This document shows, piece after piece, positions 19,573 through 30,560 of a stretch of DNA of 64,000 nt. How positions within the stretch are numbered: the first letter of the stretch is position 1; each line of letters opens with the position of its first letter. The position numbers and the translations under genes are program-made. Source of the DNA: Thereva unica (lineage: Eukaryota > Arthropoda > Insecta > Diptera > Therevidae); NCBI GenBank assembly GCA_949987705.1, contig OX465281.1:161896393-161960392 (forward strand), in the 5' to 3' direction. The notes beneath the pieces were generated by a model. That model was not told where the DNA came from. It did not search any database and saw only the letters and a program-made list of their open reading frames with translations.

Positions 19573-20730
19573 GGTCCATAGCAGCCATCTCAAGAGGGCG
19601 GATTACCATTTTCTTTACAACCCCTCGACATGGATATCAAATGAAAGGTTATGGTAAGTAGAACACCAAAAGCAATATAGTATACTCAATATATCGTTTG
19701 GTCCATGGCAGTCATCACAAGAGAGCAGATGACCATTTTCTTCACAACCCATTCGAAATGGGTATCCAATGAAAGAGTATGATAAGTAGAACAATATAAG
19801 CAATATAGTATACTCAATATGTCGCTTGGTCCATAGCGGCCACCTCAAGAATGCGGATTACCATTTTCTTCACAACACCTTCGACATGGATATCGAATGA
19901 AAGAGTATGATAAGTAGAACACCATAGGCAATAAAGTATACTCAATATATCGTTTGGTCCATGGCGATCATCTCAAGTGGGCGGATTACCATTTTCTTCA
20001 CAACCCCTTCGAGATGGGTATCAAATGAGAGAGTATGATAAGTAGAACACATAAGCAATATAGTATACTCAATATATATCGTTTGGTCCATAGCGGCCAT
20101 CTCCAGAGGTTGGATTACCGATATTTTCACACCTCTCGATATGGATTTCAAATGAAAGGGTATGATAAGTAGAACACCATAAGCAATATAGTATACTCAA
20201 TATATCGTTTGGTCCATGGCGGTCATCTCAAGAGGGGGGATGATCATTTTCTTCACTCCCCCCTCGACATTGGTATCAAATGAAAGGGCATTATAAGAAG
20301 AATGCCATAGACCATGTCTTTAGATTCATGGCGGTCATCTCAAGAGGGCGGATTGCGATTTTCTTCACAACACCCGAGACATGGGTATCAAATGAAAGGC
20401 TATGAAAAGTAGAACACCATAAGCAATATAGTATACTCAATTTATAATTTGGTCCATGGCGGCCATCTCAAAAGGGCGGTTTACCATTTTCTTCACAACT
20501 CCTTCTAGATGGGTATCAAATGAGAGAGTATGATAAGTAGAACACCATATGCAATATAGTATACTCAATATATCGTTTGGTCCATAGCGGCCATCTCAAG
20601 AGTGCGGATTAATATTTTCTTCACAACCCCTTCGACATGGGTATCAAATGAAAGAGTATGATAAGTAGAACACCATAGGCAATATAGTATACTCAATATA
20701 TCATTTGGTCCATGGCGGTCATCTCCCGAA
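19573..20730 (+). repeat. 128-bp satellite array in HINE-A (about 9 units)
   Basis: Same monomer as the array at 11862-15631, each unit with the GGGTATCAAATGAAAG box. The array ends abruptly at gtcatctcccgaaatcaatt. Confidence 0.88.
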
Positions 20731-20808
20731 ATCAATTTTCCCAGATTTGTTCTTTTTTCACTATAGCTTTTTCCTATCGCAGACTGTGTCCTCATAATCT
20801 TATTTTAT

Positions 20809-20843
20809 TGAAAGGCGTTGCAACGCACGCGGGTTTTTGCTAG
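20809..20843 (+). repeat. Canonical-Helitron-like 3' terminus inside HINE-A
   Basis: The palindrome GCGTTGCAACGC is followed by acgcgggtttttgCTAG and a T. A short GC-rich hairpin a few bases before CTRR is the hallmark of canonical Helitron 3' ends. It lies about 120 bp inside the HINE end and is present in all four HINE copies (about 26397, 30344 and 42186 for B, C, D). Confidence 0.65.
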
Positions 20844-20964
20844 TTTAATATAAATGATTCAAGTTTATTCATAAAAGTATGCAATCATTTCATCAATGTT
20901 TTCTCATGACGTTGTCACGTTAAACTATCGTCCGTAAACCCTCTTTACAGACAACAAATTTTTT

Positions 20965-20982
20965 CGTTCAGCTTGCGGTAGT
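20965..20982 (-). pseudogene. 18-bp scrap of Err-1 reverse transcriptase
   Basis: The minus strand reads DYRKLNE, the segment immediately before the RT piece at 19070 once HINE-A is taken out. It ends where a BEL-type LTR begins. Confidence 0.7.
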
Positions 20983-22480
20983 TGTTCAGAATTAGCAATT
21001 TAATTTCTGACTCAATAAAAAGGTGCCGGAAGGGTGTGATTCAATAAAAAGATAACTTTTTCCACTAATCAAATTGCTATTTATTTTCAATTAATTATTA
21101 GATTTTCTCAAATATAACTTCAATAAAAATTCAACAAATTGCCAACATAATTCAATTCAATCTTTAATTCGTTATTTATTACTTGAAATTTCGTATTTGT
21201 TTTGTAAATAAAAATTACCAAAATATTGTTTGCTCTGGTAACTTAAATGAATAACGCCACCTATCTGTCAGCGTGATGATTGATGTTTCGACTGATGTGT
21301 TCTGCAATTAGAACAGCCAGGAATAACCTTTGTGTTGCTGCACTCTGGTTTCGTTTCTTGGGAATCGCTTGGGATTTGCTTGCTGTTTGCTGCCTGGTTG
21401 CTGCTTGCTGCCCTGGTTGTGGCTTGCTGGACTGCTTTGCCTTGTTTCTTCGCAAATTCGTCCCTATGTGGTTGGGTAGAGTAACTGCTGAAATCAATTT
21501 TGGTGATTAAGTTACTGCTGTATTAAAGACTTCAAAACTGTCTTTAATTCGGGCTTTACTGGGAAAAGACCTCAATTCTGTCTTTCCAGAATGCTAAGTT
21601 CGATACTTAGGCTTTGAAATTGCTTTATTGCTAAAACCTCAATACAGATTTTATCTTCTAGTTCAAGACTCTAGAAAGATTAAAAGCAATCTGATTTAAC
21701 GCCGTCTGTGCGTCGGTATTTATTTCTACTCGAACAATAGCTGCGGCTATCCTTTGGCAGGGGGCTTCGTTCTCGAAGTACATAATTTCGGGTTTATGTA
21801 CTAGATCTGCGTGCGATGTCCGATCAGCTGCTCTTGTTTATCTTACGGCTGTCAAATGGAGTTTTCTTGCATCTGGGTAAGTATAGTATTTGGATTTTCG
21901 TTTATTTACTAATTTTTATCTATATTTTCAGGATTCTAGTGGGGGATGAAATGAGGAGGAGCCGGCGATCACTCCATTGGGGTTGTCAGGTAAGTGTTTT
22001 TTTGGAACCTATGTTGGATTTTATTAATCTTTGTTTGTTTACAGACTGTCGATTTGCCGACGGCATTTCGGCATCTTCTTTGAATGGCACTCTGGATGGT
22101 TTTTTCTTGTTGGATTTTCATCGCCTTGGGCTTTTTAAAAAAGGTAAGAACTTATAATTAAAATATTTGCATTTAGCTAATTTTTTTTCTATTTTCAGGT
22201 ACGATTTTGTTGTTGTTGTTTGTTTTTGTGTAGTGACGTCCTTTAACTAGTGTGTTTTTGTTTTTATTCTTATGTAGATCCATGTAGTTTTGTTTTGTTT
22301 ATTTTCAATAAAATTCAAAGATATTGTGAAATTTGTGTTTTTATTTATTTATCCTTTTTTATTTTATTTCGTTTTCAGGGTTTTTTTTGCAGGTTTTTGA
22401 TTTTTAAAAATAAAGTGAAGAAAATAGTGAATTTTGTGGTTTTATTGAAGTGAAAACTTCTTTAGCCGCGTTGGGCACTT
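20983..22480 (-). repeat. BEL-1-related LTR (solo or truncated element)
   Basis: On the minus strand this is a diverged copy of the BEL-1 LTR: it shares the terminal 60 bp around gcaccttc/gaatcacaccc, the region with aacgccacct, the gcaatctga and cggtatttattt segments and the cagctg region. The left boundary (tgttcagaatt) is sharp. The right boundary is unclear: neither a clean TG end nor the continuation of Err-1 is found before 22576. No pol sequence is attached. Confidence 0.75.
21877..22198 (+). promoter_or_regulatory. Three 55-bp intron-like units on the LTR antisense strand
   Basis: Three GT...AG segments lie in a row: 21877-21931 (GTAAGT to TTTTCAG), 21990-22044 (CAG|GTAAGT to TTTACAG) and 22144-22198 (GTAAGA to TTTTCAG). 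Each is exactly 55 bp and T-rich before the acceptor. The exon-like pieces between them are 58 and 99 bp. Similar units stand in the antisense strand of the BEL-1 and BEL-2 LTRs. No conserved protein is seen across the joined pieces. Confidence 0.5.
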
Positions 22481-22575
22481 TTTGATAGGGGAAAATTTTA
22501 TGGGTTCGCGTCACCGACATGCTCATGACTGGCGCACGCGCTCAATCGATTATAATCAAAAACTTTTTGATTTTG
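22481..22575. other. Short unassigned stretch
   Basis: Contains gcgtcaccgacatgctcatg and gcgcacgcgctcaatcg. No gene or repeat recognised. Confidence 0.4.
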
Positions 22576-22976
22576 AATAAAATAAATGGTTAAAAAAAAT
22601 TTTTTAAGAAAAATTCTTTTCATTAACTAAAAAATGTACTGAAAAGTAAAAAATAAAAAATATTTTAAAGAAAGCGTGAAATTTCAATTTTAATGAAAAA
22701 GTTAATTAAAAGAATGGCGCATTTTTCATCAAAAAATTTTGTTAGAATTTGAAATTAACAAAGCAAAAAATTGAGGGTTATTGTAAATCTCACGCGATTT
22801 ACAGTTATATTTTCAATTTTTGATGAAAAATGCGCCATTCTTTTAATTAACTTTTTCATTAAAATTGAAATTTCACGCTTTCTTTAAAATATTTTTTATT
22901 TTTTACTTTTCAGTACATTTTTTAGTTAATGAAAAGAATTTTTCTTAAAAAATTTTTTTTAACCATTTATTTTATT
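22576..22976. repeat. Large palindrome at the E2 left end
   Basis: Two arms of about 160 bp (22576-22736 and 22817-22976) are near-perfect inverse copies separated by an 80-bp loop. The arms carry gaaagcgtgaaatttcaatt and aagaatggcgcatttttcat and their complements. The same palindrome ends E3 (arms about 33336-33495 and 33562-33715). Confidence 0.88.
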
Positions 22977-23532
22977 TTCTACTTTTTAGTTTATTATATG
23001 TATTCCGCCATTTTATGATGGCAATTCTATTAGATTTAAAATTACGTCACACAGTTTACTGTATTCATTTGATACCCATCTCGTGGGCTCGGTGGAACAT
23101 AATTGCAAAAACGGCCGCCATCTCGGAACCGTCTTCTTGATTTTTTTACAAAAAGGTCAGATTGCATTTAGTACTTATACATGATGAGTTGAACTCAAGT
23201 TGAACCCAAGTCTAACTACATGTAAACGGGAGTCGAGTTGGGTTAAGGTTGATTGAACTCGACTCAGCTCTGCTACCTGGGTTTAGTTGAAATTATGCAT
23301 ACGGACATGAGTTCAGTATTTGAGTAGTTGAATTTAGTTGACAGCAGCATCTCTGTGTTTGTTTGTGATTTTTTGTAACGTGTATTGCTTCTTTATTATC
23401 AACTCACCCTTAACTCAACTATTCATCTCATCATTCATACACATTAACTACCCGAACTACGAGTGTGTGCAAAATTGGAAGTTGATCGGTTATATTTTCT
23501 ACTTTTTAGTCTATTATAAGCTTTCCGCAATT

Positions 23533-25045
23533 TAGTGTTGGCCGCCATTTTGAATTTGGAATGACGCCTCATAGCTTATTGTGTTCTACCTGTCATATCC
23601 TTTCATTTGATACCCATGTCAGAGGGCCGCGGAGCACAATTTCAAAAATCGGGCGCCATTTTGGAACCTCCATCTTGATATTTTTACAAAATGGCCAGAT
23701 TGCATTGTCATCCAAACTAAACGTGTATGCAAAATTTCAGCTCTATCCAAAACCGGGAAGTGGGTCAAATTTAATTTCCAAGATTTGACGACAAACAGTG
23801 TAAGTGTTGGCCGCCATTTTGAATTTGGAATGACGCCACATAGCTTATTGTGTTCTACCTGTCATATCCTTTCATTTGATACCCATGTCAGAGGGCCGCG
23901 GAGCACAATTTCAAAAATCGGGCGCCATTTTGGAACCGCCATCTTGATATTTTTACAAAATGGCCAGATTGCATTGTCATCCAAACTAAACGTGTATGCA
24001 AAATTTCAGCTCTATCCGAAACCGGGAAGTGGGTCAAATTTAACTTCCAAGATTTGACGACAAACAGTGTAAGTGTTGGCCGCCATTTTGAATTTGGAAT
24101 GACGCCACATAGCTTATTGTGTTCTACCTGTCATATCCTTTCATTTGATACCCATGTCAGAGGGCCGCGGAGCACAATTTCAAAAATCGGCGCCATTTTG
24201 GAACCGCCATCTTGATATTTTTACAAAATGGCCAGATTGCATTGTCATCCAAACTAAACGTGTATGCAAAATTTCAGCTCTATCCGAAACCAGGAAGTGG
24301 GTCAAATTTAACTTCCAAGTTTTGACGACAAACAGTGTAAGTGTTGGCCGCCATTTTGAATTTGGAATGACGCCACATAGCTTATTGTGTTCTACCTGTC
24401 ATATCCTTTCATTTGATACCCATGTCAGAGGGCCGCGGAGCACAATTTCAAAAATCGGGCGCCATTTTGGAACCGCCATCTTGATATTTTTACAAAATGG
24501 CCAGATTGCATTGTCATCCAAACTAAACGTGTATGCAAAATTTCAGCTCTATCCGAAACCAGGAAGTGGGTCAAATTTAACTTCCAAGATTTGACGACAA
24601 ACAGTGTAAGTGTTGGCCGCCATTTTGAATTTGGAATGACGCCACATAGCTTATTGTGTTCTACCTGTCATATCCTTTCATTTGATACCCATGTCAGAGG
24701 GCCGCGGAGCACAATTTCAAAAATCGGGCGCCATTTTGGAACCGCCATCTTGATATTTTTACAAAATGGCCAGATTGCATTGTCATCCAAACTAAACGTG
24801 TATGCGAAATTTCAGCTCTATCCGAAACCGGGAAGTGGGTCAAATTTAACTTCCAAGATTTGACGACAAACAGTGGCACAATTTAAAAATCGGGCGCCAT
24901 TTTGGAACCGCCATCTTGATATTTTTACAAAATGGCCAGATTGCATTGTCATCCAAACTAAACGTGTATGCAAAATTTTAGCTCTATCCGAAACCGGGAA
25001 GTGGGTCAAATTTAACTTCCAAGATTTGACGACAAACAGTGTAAG
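23533..25045 (+). repeat. 269-bp tandem repeat in E2, 5 full units and 1 partial
   Basis: Units start near 23535, 23804, 24073, 24341 and 24610; a shortened unit starts near 24876. One unit has a one-base deletion (24187, cggcgcc for cgggcgcc), which lengthens a chance ORF to 149 codons. Units are almost identical, as in E1, including the same shortened last unit. Confidence 0.9.
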
Positions 25046-25275
25046 TTAAATAAAAGAATTTAATAAATCTGACCGCCTACTATTGTTCAATTAAGTATCG
25101 AAAATGAAAATATAAAACCAGTCATTTTGAACGTCACACTTCATTACTTCATATATGGACATACATACTAAATTCACTAGAGGCATTGGTGTTAATGTTT
25201 CTGATATAGGCGAAATATGCGTTGCTCGTTGCAGTTCCGAGAATGGGCAATACGTATTAATGGTTGCCGTTTATA

Positions 25276-26168
25276 CAGGGTGCGCCAGAGAAACTTACTT
25301 ATTGGAAAGGTCAATAAAAACAAAAGTTCTTCAGTTATTGTTTTAACTTTTTTTTTATTTGAGAATACAATATCCCAATTTTTTTTTCATGCAGTCTTGA
25401 AAATGACATCGGATAAATGGCGACCCCCATAGCGCATACACTGATGAAGTCGATTTTTGAAATTCGTATCCACTCTTTGCAGCGTATCAATCGGTATGTT
25501 GGCAATGACGTCGCGAATGTTGTTCTTGAGGTGTGCTGTGGTCCGTGGTCGATCGACATAAACCAGAGATTTCAAATAACCCCATAAAAAGAAATCGCAT
25601 GGAGTCAAATCTGGAGAGCGTGCCGGCCATTGGAGATTGCCTCTGAGAGAGATGAGGCGGTCGGGGAAATGTTGTCGCAACAAATTCATTGAGTCTCGTG
25701 CTGTGTGTGCTGTGGTCGGACAGTGGTGTCAGAAATTCCCAAAGCAGCTGCGTGTTTGCGAGCCGAACGCCGGGGAGAACGCACAACTGACTGCCTCACT
25801 CTTTCGATATTTTCCGGATTTCTGATGGTCCGTTGAAGTCCATTTCTGGGTTTAGCGACACTTCCACACTCCCGAAATGAGTTAACCCACGACAGAATCG
25901 AATTATGGCCAGGAACGAGTCTGTGAGGAGGAATTTCAAAGCGAGCGCGGAAGGCACGTTGCGTAGCAACAACTGAGCGACCGTTAGAAAAGAAGCTCTC
26001 GACTGCGAAGGCCCGCTGCTCTCTAGACCAGAGCATGATGGCAACTGACTGGAGGGAAAAACAAACTTGGGAACTTCCCCCTCCAGATGCGCCCCCTCTC
26101 GCACTTTACCCGCCTAACTCACCGCGCGGGAATTTTTTCAAATAAGTAAGTTTCTCTGGCGCACCCTG
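25276..26168 (-). mobile_element. mariner-like element, internally deleted
   Basis: 28-bp perfect terminal inverted repeats start CAGGGTGCGCCAGAGAAAC at 25276 and end at 26168. TA on each side (25274-25275 and 26169-26170) is a single TA in the uninterrupted endonuclease codon order (gtttat|att), so this is a clean Tc1/mariner insertion with TA duplication. 893 bp long; the transposase is deleted internally. Confidence 0.92.
25387..26036 (-). pseudogene. mariner transposase with DUF4817 N-terminus, central deletion
   Basis: The N-terminal 100 codons (26036 to about 25700) have a helix-turn-helix region (QRAFAVESFFSNGRSVVAT, RRSARKHAAALGIS). The C-terminal part (from 25689) holds WPARSPDLTPCDFFLWGYL, which carries the last catalytic Asp. 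The first two acidic residues and the region between are missing, and the two parts join in different phases. It can no longer cut DNA. The family is common in insect genomes. Confidence 0.82.
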
Positions 26169-26272
26169 TATTTCGCCTGGAAAATCTATGAGACAGATAC
26201 AACAATTTTTATTCGAAAATTTGATGATTTATACAAAAGAAGGTTCTGAAATTCTCGAAAAAAGATTCGGCG

Positions 26273-28174
26273 AAAAAATTTGTTGTCTGTAAAGAGGGTT
26301 TACGGACGATAGTTTAACGTGACAACGTCATGAGAAAACATTGATGAAATGATTGCATACTTTTATGAATAAACTTGAATCATTTATATTAAACTAGCAA
26401 AAACCCGCGTGCGTTGCAACGCCTTTCAATAAAATAAGATTATGAGGACACAGTCTGCGATAGGAAAAAGCTATAGTGAAAAAAGAACAAATCTGGGAAA
26501 ATTGATTTCGGGAGATGACCGCCATGGACCAAATGATATATTGAGTATACTATATTGCCTATGGTGTTCTACTTATCATACTCTTTCATTTGATACCCAT
26601 GTCGAAGGGGTTGTGAAGAAAATATTAATCCGCACTCTTGAGATGGCCGCTATGGACCAAACGATATATTGAGTATACTATATTGCATATGGTGTTCTAC
26701 TTATCATACTCTCTCATTTGATACCCATCTAGAAGGAGTTGTGAAGAAAATGGTAAACCGCCCTTTTGAGATGGCCGCCATGGACCAAATTATAAATTGA
26801 GTATACTATATTGCTTATGGTGTTCTACTTTTCATAGCCTTTCATTTGATACCCATGTCTCGGGTGTTGTGAAGAAAATCGCAATCCGCCCTCTTGAGAT
26901 GGCCGCCATGAATCTAAAGACATGGTCTATGGTATTCTTCTTATAATGCCCTTTCATTTGATACCAATGTCGAGGGGGGAGTGAAGAAAATGATCATCCC
27001 CCCTCTTGAGATGACCGCCATGGACCAAACGATATATTGAGTATACTATATTGCTTATGGTGTTCTACTTATCATACCCTTTCATTTGAAATCCATATCG
27101 AGAGGTGTGAAAATATCGGTAATCCAACCTCTGGAGATGGCCGCTATGGACCAAACGATATATATTGAGTATACTATATTGCTTATGTGTTCTACTTATC
27201 ATACTCTCTCATTTGATACCCATCTCGAAGGGGTTGTGAAGAAAATGGTAATCCGCCCACTTGAGATGATCGCCATGGACCAAACGATATATTGAGTATA
27301 CTTTATTGCCTATGGTGTTCTACTTATCATACTCTTTCATTCGATATCCATGTCGAAGGTGTTGTGAAGAAAATGGTAATCCGCATTCTTGAGGTGGCCG
27401 CTATGGACCAAGCGACATATTGAGTATACTATATTGCTTATATTGTTCTACTTATCATACTCTTTCATTGGATACCCATTTCGAATGGGTTGTGAAGAAA
27501 ATGGTCATCTGCTCTCTTGTGATGACTGCCATGGACCAAACGATATATTGAGTATACTATATTGCTTTTGGTGTTCTACTTACCATAACCTTTCATTTGA
27601 TATCCATGTCGAGGGGTTGTAAAGAAAATGGTAATCCGCCCTCTTGAGATGGCTGCTATGGACCAAGCGCCTGCTTTTGAATTTTTTTGCTATAAACCTC
27701 ACGGAGCCCGAGACCTTTCCAACGAATGCAAAACCGTGGAAATCGGACCGTGCGTTCTCTAATTATAGCGTCTGGAAGGAAAACCCGACTTATTTTTATA
27801 TTATAGATAATAACAGTAAACGTCCCACCTTGCGACTTGTGAATGGTAATAGCACAAGCAGGAACGCAAGGAAACTGTTTTCGTTTGCATTTCACGGTTT
27901 TCGTCAGTGTAATGTTCACTATTTTCTTATACACCGGCACCCAGTTAGGAGACAGAGTGTTTGGCTTGCTTTGCTTATTGTTGACAATTTGACAATAATT
28001 TAATCTAATTAATATTGACAATTTTAATCAAATTTTTAAGATTACTACGATCAATTTTTTAAAATTACTTCGGGAGATAACGGGACATAACGGGACATAA
28101 CGGGACAATGAGTCATCATTTTTCGTGCATGCAGCCGGCGTTCATCGTTTTAATAGACGTTGTCACGTCAAAAA
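26273..28174 (-). mobile_element. HINE-B, inverse orientation
   Basis: Nearly identical to HINE-A read on the other strand, from the A-run after ggcg to the A-run before tatgataatg. It splits the endonuclease codons GEK and YDN, which join perfectly when the element is removed, so insertion was into a run of five A/T with no longer duplication. Contains the CTAG hairpin end (about 26397-26431), about nine satellite units (26510-27650) and the helicase fragment. Confidence 0.85.
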
Positions 28175-28339
28175 TATGATAATGTACCGATGATTTTAAG
28201 TGGAGACTTCAATATTAACTTTGCAGATGATAAAAATCTACCATTAATTGAATTTTTAAATGCAACACTTAATTTAAATATGTCCAATGATCGGAAACTT
28301 AGTACTACCAAATATAAAACGACGATCGATGCGGTTTTT

Positions 28340-30496
28340 GACGTGACAACGTCTATTAAAACGATGAACGCCGGCTGCATGCACGAAAAATGATGACTCA
28401 TTGTCCCGTTATGTCCCGTTATGTCCCGTTATCTCCCGAAGTAATTTTAAAAATTTGATCGTAGTAATCTTAAAAATTTGATTAAAATTGTCAATATTAA
28501 TTAGATTAAATTTGTCAAATTATCAACAATAAGCAAAGCAAGCCAAACACTCTGTCTCCTAACTGGGTGCCGGTGTATAAGAAAATAGTGAACATTACAC
28601 TGACGAAAACTGTGAAATGTAAACGAAAACAGTTTCCTTGCGTTCCTGCTTGTGCTATTACCATTCACAAGTCACAAGGTGGGACGTTTACTGTTATTAT
28701 CTATAATATAAAAATAAGTCGGGTTTTCCTTCCAGACGCTATAATTAGAGAACGCACGATCCGATTTCCACGGTTTTGCATTCGTTGGAAAGGTCTCGGG
28801 CTCCGTGAGGTTTATAGCAAAAAAATTTCAACAGAAAAGCAGGCGTTTGGTCCATAGCAGCCATCTCAAGAGGGCGGATTACCATTTTCTTTACAACCCC
28901 TCGACATGGATATCAAATGAAAGGTTATGGTAAGTAGAACACCAAAAGCAATATAGTATACTCAATATATCGTTTGGTACATGGCAGCCATCACAAGAGA
29001 GCAGATGACCATTTTCTTCACAACCCATTCGAAATGGGTATCCAATGAAAGAGTATGATAAGTAGAACAATATAAGCAATACAGTATACTCAATATGTGG
29101 CTTGGTCCATAGCGGCCACCTCAAGAATGCGGATTACCATTTTCTTCACAACACCTTCGACATGGATATCGAATGAAAGAGTATGATAAGTAGAACACCA
29201 TAGGCAATAAAGTATACTCAATATATCGTTTGGTCCATGGCGATCATCTCAAGCGGGCGGATTACCATTTTCTTCACAACCCCTTCGAGATGGGTATCAA
29301 ATGAGAGAGTATGATAAGTAGAACACATAAGCAATATAGTATACTCAATATATATCGTTTGGTCCATAGCGGCCATCTTCAGAGGTTGGATTACCATTAT
29401 CTTCACACCGCTCGATATGGATTTCAAATGAAAGGGTATGATAAGTAGAACACCATAAGCAATATAGTATACTCAATATATCGTTTGGTCCATGGCGGTC
29501 ATCTCAAGAGGGAGGAAGATCATTTTCTTCACTACCCCCTCGACATTGGTATCAAATGAAAGGGCATTATAAGAAGAATGCCATAGACTATGTCTTTAGA
29601 TTCATGGCGGCCGTCTCAAGAGGGCGGATTGCCATTTTCTTCACAACACCCGAGACATGGGTATCAAATGAAAGACTATGAAAAGTAGAACACCATAAGC
29701 AATATAGTATACTCAATTTATAATTTGGTCCATGGCCGCCATCTCAAAAGGGCGGTTTACCATTTTCTTCACAACCCCTTCGAGATGGGTATCAAATGAG
29801 AGAGTATGATAAGTAGAACACCATAAGCAATATAGTATACTCAATATATCGTTTGGTCCATAGCGGCCATCTCAAGAGGGCGGATTACCATTTTCTTCAC
29901 AACCCCTTCGAGATGGGTATCAAATGAGAGAGTGTGATAAGTAGAACACCATAAGCAATATAGTATACTCAATATATCGTTTGGTCCATAGCGGCCATCT
30001 CAAGAGGGCGGATTACCATTTTCTTCACAACCCCTTCGAGATGGGTATCAAATGAGAGAGTATGATAAGTAGAACACCATATGCAATATAGTATACTGAA
30101 TATATCGTTTGGTCCATAGCGGCCATCTCAAGAGTGCGGATTAATATTTTCTTCACAACCCCTTCGACATGGGTATCAAATGAAAGAGTATGATAAGTAG
30201 AACGCCATAGGCAATATAGTATACTCAATATATCATTTGGTCCATGGCGGTCATCTCCCGAAATCAATTTTCCCAGATTTGTTCTTTTTTCACTATAGCT
30301 TTTTCCTATCGCAAACTGTGTCCTCATAATCTTATTTTATTGAAAGGCGTTGCAACGCACGCGGGTTTTTGCTAGTTTAATATAAATGATTCAATTTTAT
30401 TCATAAAAGTATGCAATCATTTCATCAATGTTTTCTCATGACGTTGTCACGTTAAACTATCGTCCGTAAACCCTCTTTACAGACAACAAATTTTTT
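28340..30496 (+). mobile_element. HINE-C
   Basis: Starts GACGTGACAACGTC after the gcggttttt of the endonuclease DAVF codons and ends at the T-run 30491-30496. It is about 260 bp longer than HINE-A, with two extra satellite units near 29830-30060, and more diverged. After its end, 17 bases (atttaatgttaattttt) precede the resumed endonuclease frame at 30514, perhaps a rearranged end. Confidence 0.82.
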
Positions 30497-30560
30497 ATTT
30501 AATGTTAATTTTTACGCGATACTTAGATAAATTTGAATCACATTTCATTTCTTACTTAAT

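Larger units (their letters stand above)
19077..20964 (+). mobile_element. HINE-A, short Helentron derivative
   Basis: Begins GACGTGACAACGTC after a T-run in Err-1 RT and ends ...GACAACAAATTTTTT, after which the RT frame resumes (cgttcagcttgcgg). It contains a helicase fragment, about nine 128-bp satellite units, a canonical-Helitron-like 3' hairpin with CTAG, and near the right end GACGTTGTCACGTT, the inverse of its left end. Three further copies are in the window, two of them (B, D) nearly identical. With T-T insertion and no transposition genes it fits the HINE type of non-autonomous Helentron. Confidence 0.82.
8780..20982 (-). mobile_element. Err-1, errantivirus-type Gypsy element, split by nested insertions
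   Basis: Reading the minus strand from right to left, pieces of one Gypsy element follow in the expected order: an 18-bp RT scrap (20965-20982), RT (19070-18446), RNase H (18445-17887), integrase (17880-17295), pol tail and env (10880-9243), then an AGTTA-type 3' LTR. The gaps are explained by HINE-A in RT and a Helentron in the pol tail: the pol phase can be read across the Helentron (ITNR before, KKFQKSK after). The 5' part (gag, protease, 5' LTR) is not in the window. Internal deletions and frameshifts show it is dead. Confidence 0.82.
22576..25062 (+). mobile_element. E-type composite repeat, copy E2 (fullest copy)
   Basis: From left to right: a 0.4-kb palindrome, about 300 bp including one degenerate box unit (gatacccatctcgtggg), about 260 bp of unique sequence, five 269-bp units plus a partial one, and the shared end gtaagttaaataaaagaatt. 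E1 and E3 share this layout, and E3 shows it inserted as a block of about 1.83 kb into a BEL-2 LTR. There is no transposase. The right flank is Helentron endonuclease sequence. Confidence 0.78.
25070..30560 (+). pseudogene. Second Helentron endonuclease, broken by three insertions
   Basis: Pieces at about 25070-25275, 26171-26272, 28175-28339 and 30514-30560 read in order as one EEP endonuclease: VARCSSENGQYVLMVAVY, then ISPGKSMRQIQQF, then MILSGDFNINF and TTIDAVF, then RYLDKFES. This matches the endonuclease at 15955-16576 motif for motif (VAVYISP, GDFNINF, DAVF, RFLDK). The gaps are a mariner copy, HINE-B and HINE-C. No helicase part is present. Confidence 0.8.

Noticed and set aside
21280..21510. 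Cys/Leu-rich ORF in the BEL-type LTR
   Set aside because: Lies in the LTR, is not kept in the BEL-1 LTR, and reads a simple gcttgctg repeat.
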